Below, in pieces: positions 13,310 through 14,616 of a stretch of 14,616 bases of DNA; position 1 is the first letter of the stretch; every line of letters begins with the position of its first letter. The stretch spans positions 1 through 14,616 of the forward strand of contig JANWKK010000244.1 in assembly GCA_025451425.1 (NCBI GenBank). The letters run 5' to 3'. Source of the DNA: Gemmatimonadaceae bacterium (GTDB lineage: Bacteria > Gemmatimonadota > Gemmatimonadetes > Gemmatimonadales > Gemmatimonadaceae). The notes below the pieces were generated by a model that worked only from the letters and a program-made list of their open reading frames with translations, was not told the DNA's origin and did not search any database. The position numbers were made by a program, and so were the translations under genes.

Positions 13310-14062
13310 ATGAGCAACTCCTCATCCGACTATCTGCTCAGACTAGGCGACGACCGCCTCGTGCTCGGACATCGTCTGTCGGAGTGGTGCGGTCACGCGC
13401 CGATCCTCGAGGAGGACATCGCTCTCGCGAACCTCGCGCTCGACCTCATCGGTCAGGCGACGCTGCTGCTCGGTCTCGCCGCCAAGAAAGAAGGGAAGGG
13501 GCGCGACGCCGATGCGCTGGCCTACTTTCGCGACGCGGTCGACTATCGGAACGCGCTTCTCGTCGAGCTCCCGAAGGGCGACTTCGCGGTGACGATCGTT
13601 CGGCAGCTGTTTTTTAGCATCTTCGCGCTGCTGCAGGCCGAAGCGCTCCAGGTCAGCACCGATCGCGAGCTCGCTGGCATCGCCGCCAAGGGGGTGAAGG
13701 AATCCCGGTACCATGTCCGACACAGCGCCGATTGGGTCGTGAAGCTCGGCGGAGGAACGGAGGAGAGCCACGCTCGCGCGCAGCGCGCCGTCGACGATCT
13801 GTGGCGCTACACCGGTGAGTTCTTCCTGGCTGATGACGTCGATCGCGCTGTGGCCGCCGACGGCCTTGGCGTCGACCCGTCGACGTTCGAGCGAACGTGG
13901 CAGACCACCGTCCGCGACGTCCTGGCTCGCGCTGGCCTAACGATTCCGGAGGGCGTGTACATGCAGCGCGGCGGCCGCGAGGGGCGGCACACGGAGCACC
14001 TCGGCCACATGCTCGCTGAGATGCAGATCGTCGCACGCTCGCACCCGGGCGCATCATGGTGA
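13310..14062 (+). CDS. paaC: Phenylacetyl-CoA epoxidase structural subunit PaaC
   Basis: This 250-residue ferritin-like partner of PaaA forms the stable PaaAC core; PaaC is related to PaaA but is not the catalytic subunit. Motifs seen are LRLGDDRLVLGHRLSEWCGHAP (10-31), EEDIALANLALDLIGQA (34-50), FAVTIVRQLFFSIFALLQAE (92-111), KESRYHVRHSADWVVKLGGG (130-149), LWRYTGEFF (164-172) and GREGRHTEHLGHMLAEMQ (222-239). Length is very close to E. coli PaaC (248). The in-frame GTG at 13304, two codons upstream, is also possible, but ATG 13310 is the simpler start. There is no clear Shine-Dalgarno site. Its stop overlaps the paaD start by 7 bases. A CTA leucine codon at 13937 lies in a GCCTAACG motif. 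Confidence 0.95.
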   Translation: MSNSSSDYLLRLGDDRLVLGHRLSEWCGHAPILEEDIALANLALDLIGQATLLLGLAAKKEGKGRDADALAYFRDAVDYRNALLVELPKGDFAVTIVRQLFFSIFALLQAEALQVSTDRELAGIAAKGVKESRYHVRHSADWVVKLGGGTEESHARAQRAVDDLWRYTGEFFLADDVDRAVAADGLGVDPSTFERTWQTTVRDVLARAGLTIPEGVYMQRGGREGRHTEHLGHMLAEMQIVARSHPGASW

Positions 14063-14562
14063 GCGCGCCACTCACGCGCGACGATATCTTCGGGATCCTC
14101 GACGAGGTGAAGGATCCCGAGGTTCCCGTGCTGAGCGTCGTCGAGCTCGGAATCGTTCGCGACGTGGTCGTCGATGGGTCGAGCGTGACGGTGACGATCA
14201 CGCCAACCTATTCAGGCTGCCCAGCGATGCGCGTGATCGAAGAGGACATCACCGCCGCGCTCGAGGCGCGCGGCCTGTCGCCGATACGTCTCGAGACCGT
14301 GTACGCACCCGCGTGGACAACCGAGTGGATGAGCGCGGAGGCAAAGCAGAAGCTCTCCGCCTACGGCATCGCCCCTCCCGGCCGGTTGCAGGAGGAGGGT
14401 CTCGTTATGCTTACGCGTTCGCCCGCGGTCGAGCGCGTGGCGTGCCCGTATTGTGGGTCGAAGAAGACGGAGACGCGGAGCGAGTTTGGCTCGACGGCGT
14501 GTAAGGCGATCATGTATTGTCAAGCCTGTGAGCAGCCGTTCGAGTTGTTTAAGGCTATCTAA
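14056..14562 (+). CDS. paaD: PaaD, MIP18-family Fe-S assembly protein of the epoxidase
   Basis: This 168-residue protein has two parts. The N-terminal MIP18/DUF59 domain carries DEVKDPEVPVLSVVELGIV (16-34) and the conserved cysteine C55 in YSGCPAM. The C-terminal zinc-ribbon-like part has C130-x2-C133, C149 and C155-x2-C158. This is the standard PaaD layout, close to the E. coli length (about 165). PaaD is needed for epoxidase activity in vivo, probably for iron-sulphur cluster or di-iron assembly. The ATG overlaps the paaC stop, so translation is likely coupled. The reductase gene paaE would usually follow but is not within the remaining 54 bases. Confidence 0.95.
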   Translation: MVSAPLTRDDIFGILDEVKDPEVPVLSVVELGIVRDVVVDGSSVTVTITPTYSGCPAMRVIEEDITAALEARGLSPIRLETVYAPAWTTEWMSAEAKQKLSAYGIAPPGRLQEEGLVMLTRSPAVERVACPYCGSKKTETRSEFGSTACKAIMYCQACEQPFELFKAI

Positions 14563-14586
14563 GGTAAAGGGAGTAGAAGGAGTGGA

Positions 14587-14614
14587 AGGGCGCGTCGAGA
14601 AGGGCGCGTCGAGA
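14587..14614. repeat. Tandem 14-base repeat AGGGCGCGTCGAGA downstream of paaD
   Basis: Two exact copies (14587-14600 and 14601-14614) reach the window edge, so the array may go on. The 14-base period is twice the 7-base period of the other repeats in the window. Purine-rich sequence with GGAGTRGAA repeats (14570-14587) precedes it. Confidence 0.6.
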
Positions 14615-14616
14615 AC

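Noticed and set aside
11838..13325. A 495-residue open frame on the minus strand opposite paaA and paaB
   Set aside because: It is arginine-rich with no family motif and lies entirely opposite clear paaA and paaB coding; long antisense frames are common at this GC content.

Overview
The window is GC-rich (roughly 63% by eye) and gene-dense. It reads as a bacterial chromosome segment of catabolic genes. The protein mix, the GC content, the degenerate heptamer repeats between genes and the shortage of Shine-Dalgarno sites would fit Gemmatimonadota or a similar soil phylum. That placement is inference and was not tested. I see no RNA genes, CRISPR array, transposase or phage genes, and no gene-free stretch longer than about 215 bases.

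Region 1 (1-4066) looks like use of amino acids, possibly D-amino acids or peptides. It holds the 3' end of an enolase-superfamily gene (perhaps o-succinylbenzoate synthase / N-succinylamino acid racemase), an M20 N-acyl amino acid hydrolase overlapping it by ATGA, an APC amino acid permease, a 71-residue protein of unknown function, and, convergent, an exported M55 D-aminopeptidase (DppA family).

Region 2 (4281-9307) carries an FKBP-like lipoprotein and then tyrosine catabolism: acetoacetate-CoA ligase, 4-hydroxyphenylpyruvate dioxygenase (hpd) and homogentisate 1,2-dioxygenase (hmgA). The ring is opened by hmgA, and the acetoacetate released at the end of the route would be activated by the ligase. 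Maleylacetoacetate isomerase and fumarylacetoacetase are not here. Inverted arrays of a GGGGCTA heptamer bracket hpd.

Region 3 (9349-11853) has an unknown three-helix membrane protein, an acyltransferase-3 membrane protein, and a crotonase-fold enoyl-CoA hydratase/isomerase that overlaps the acyltransferase tail to tail.

Region 4 (11931-14562) is paaA-paaB-paaC-paaD, encoding the core of phenylacetyl-CoA epoxidase plus PaaD. A TATAAT box lies so close to the paaA ATG that the mRNA may be leaderless. The crotonase is divergent from paaA and may act on ring-derived CoA esters. Together, regions 2-4 suggest breakdown of tyrosine by homogentisate and of phenylacetate by the epoxide route.

The most unusual signals are not genes. 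One is the octamer CGTTAGGC, with 11 exact copies over both strands plus 2 one-base variants, many of them forcing rare codons or forming stop codons. The other is a set of phased heptamer arrays, mostly in inverted pairs, in the intergenic gaps.
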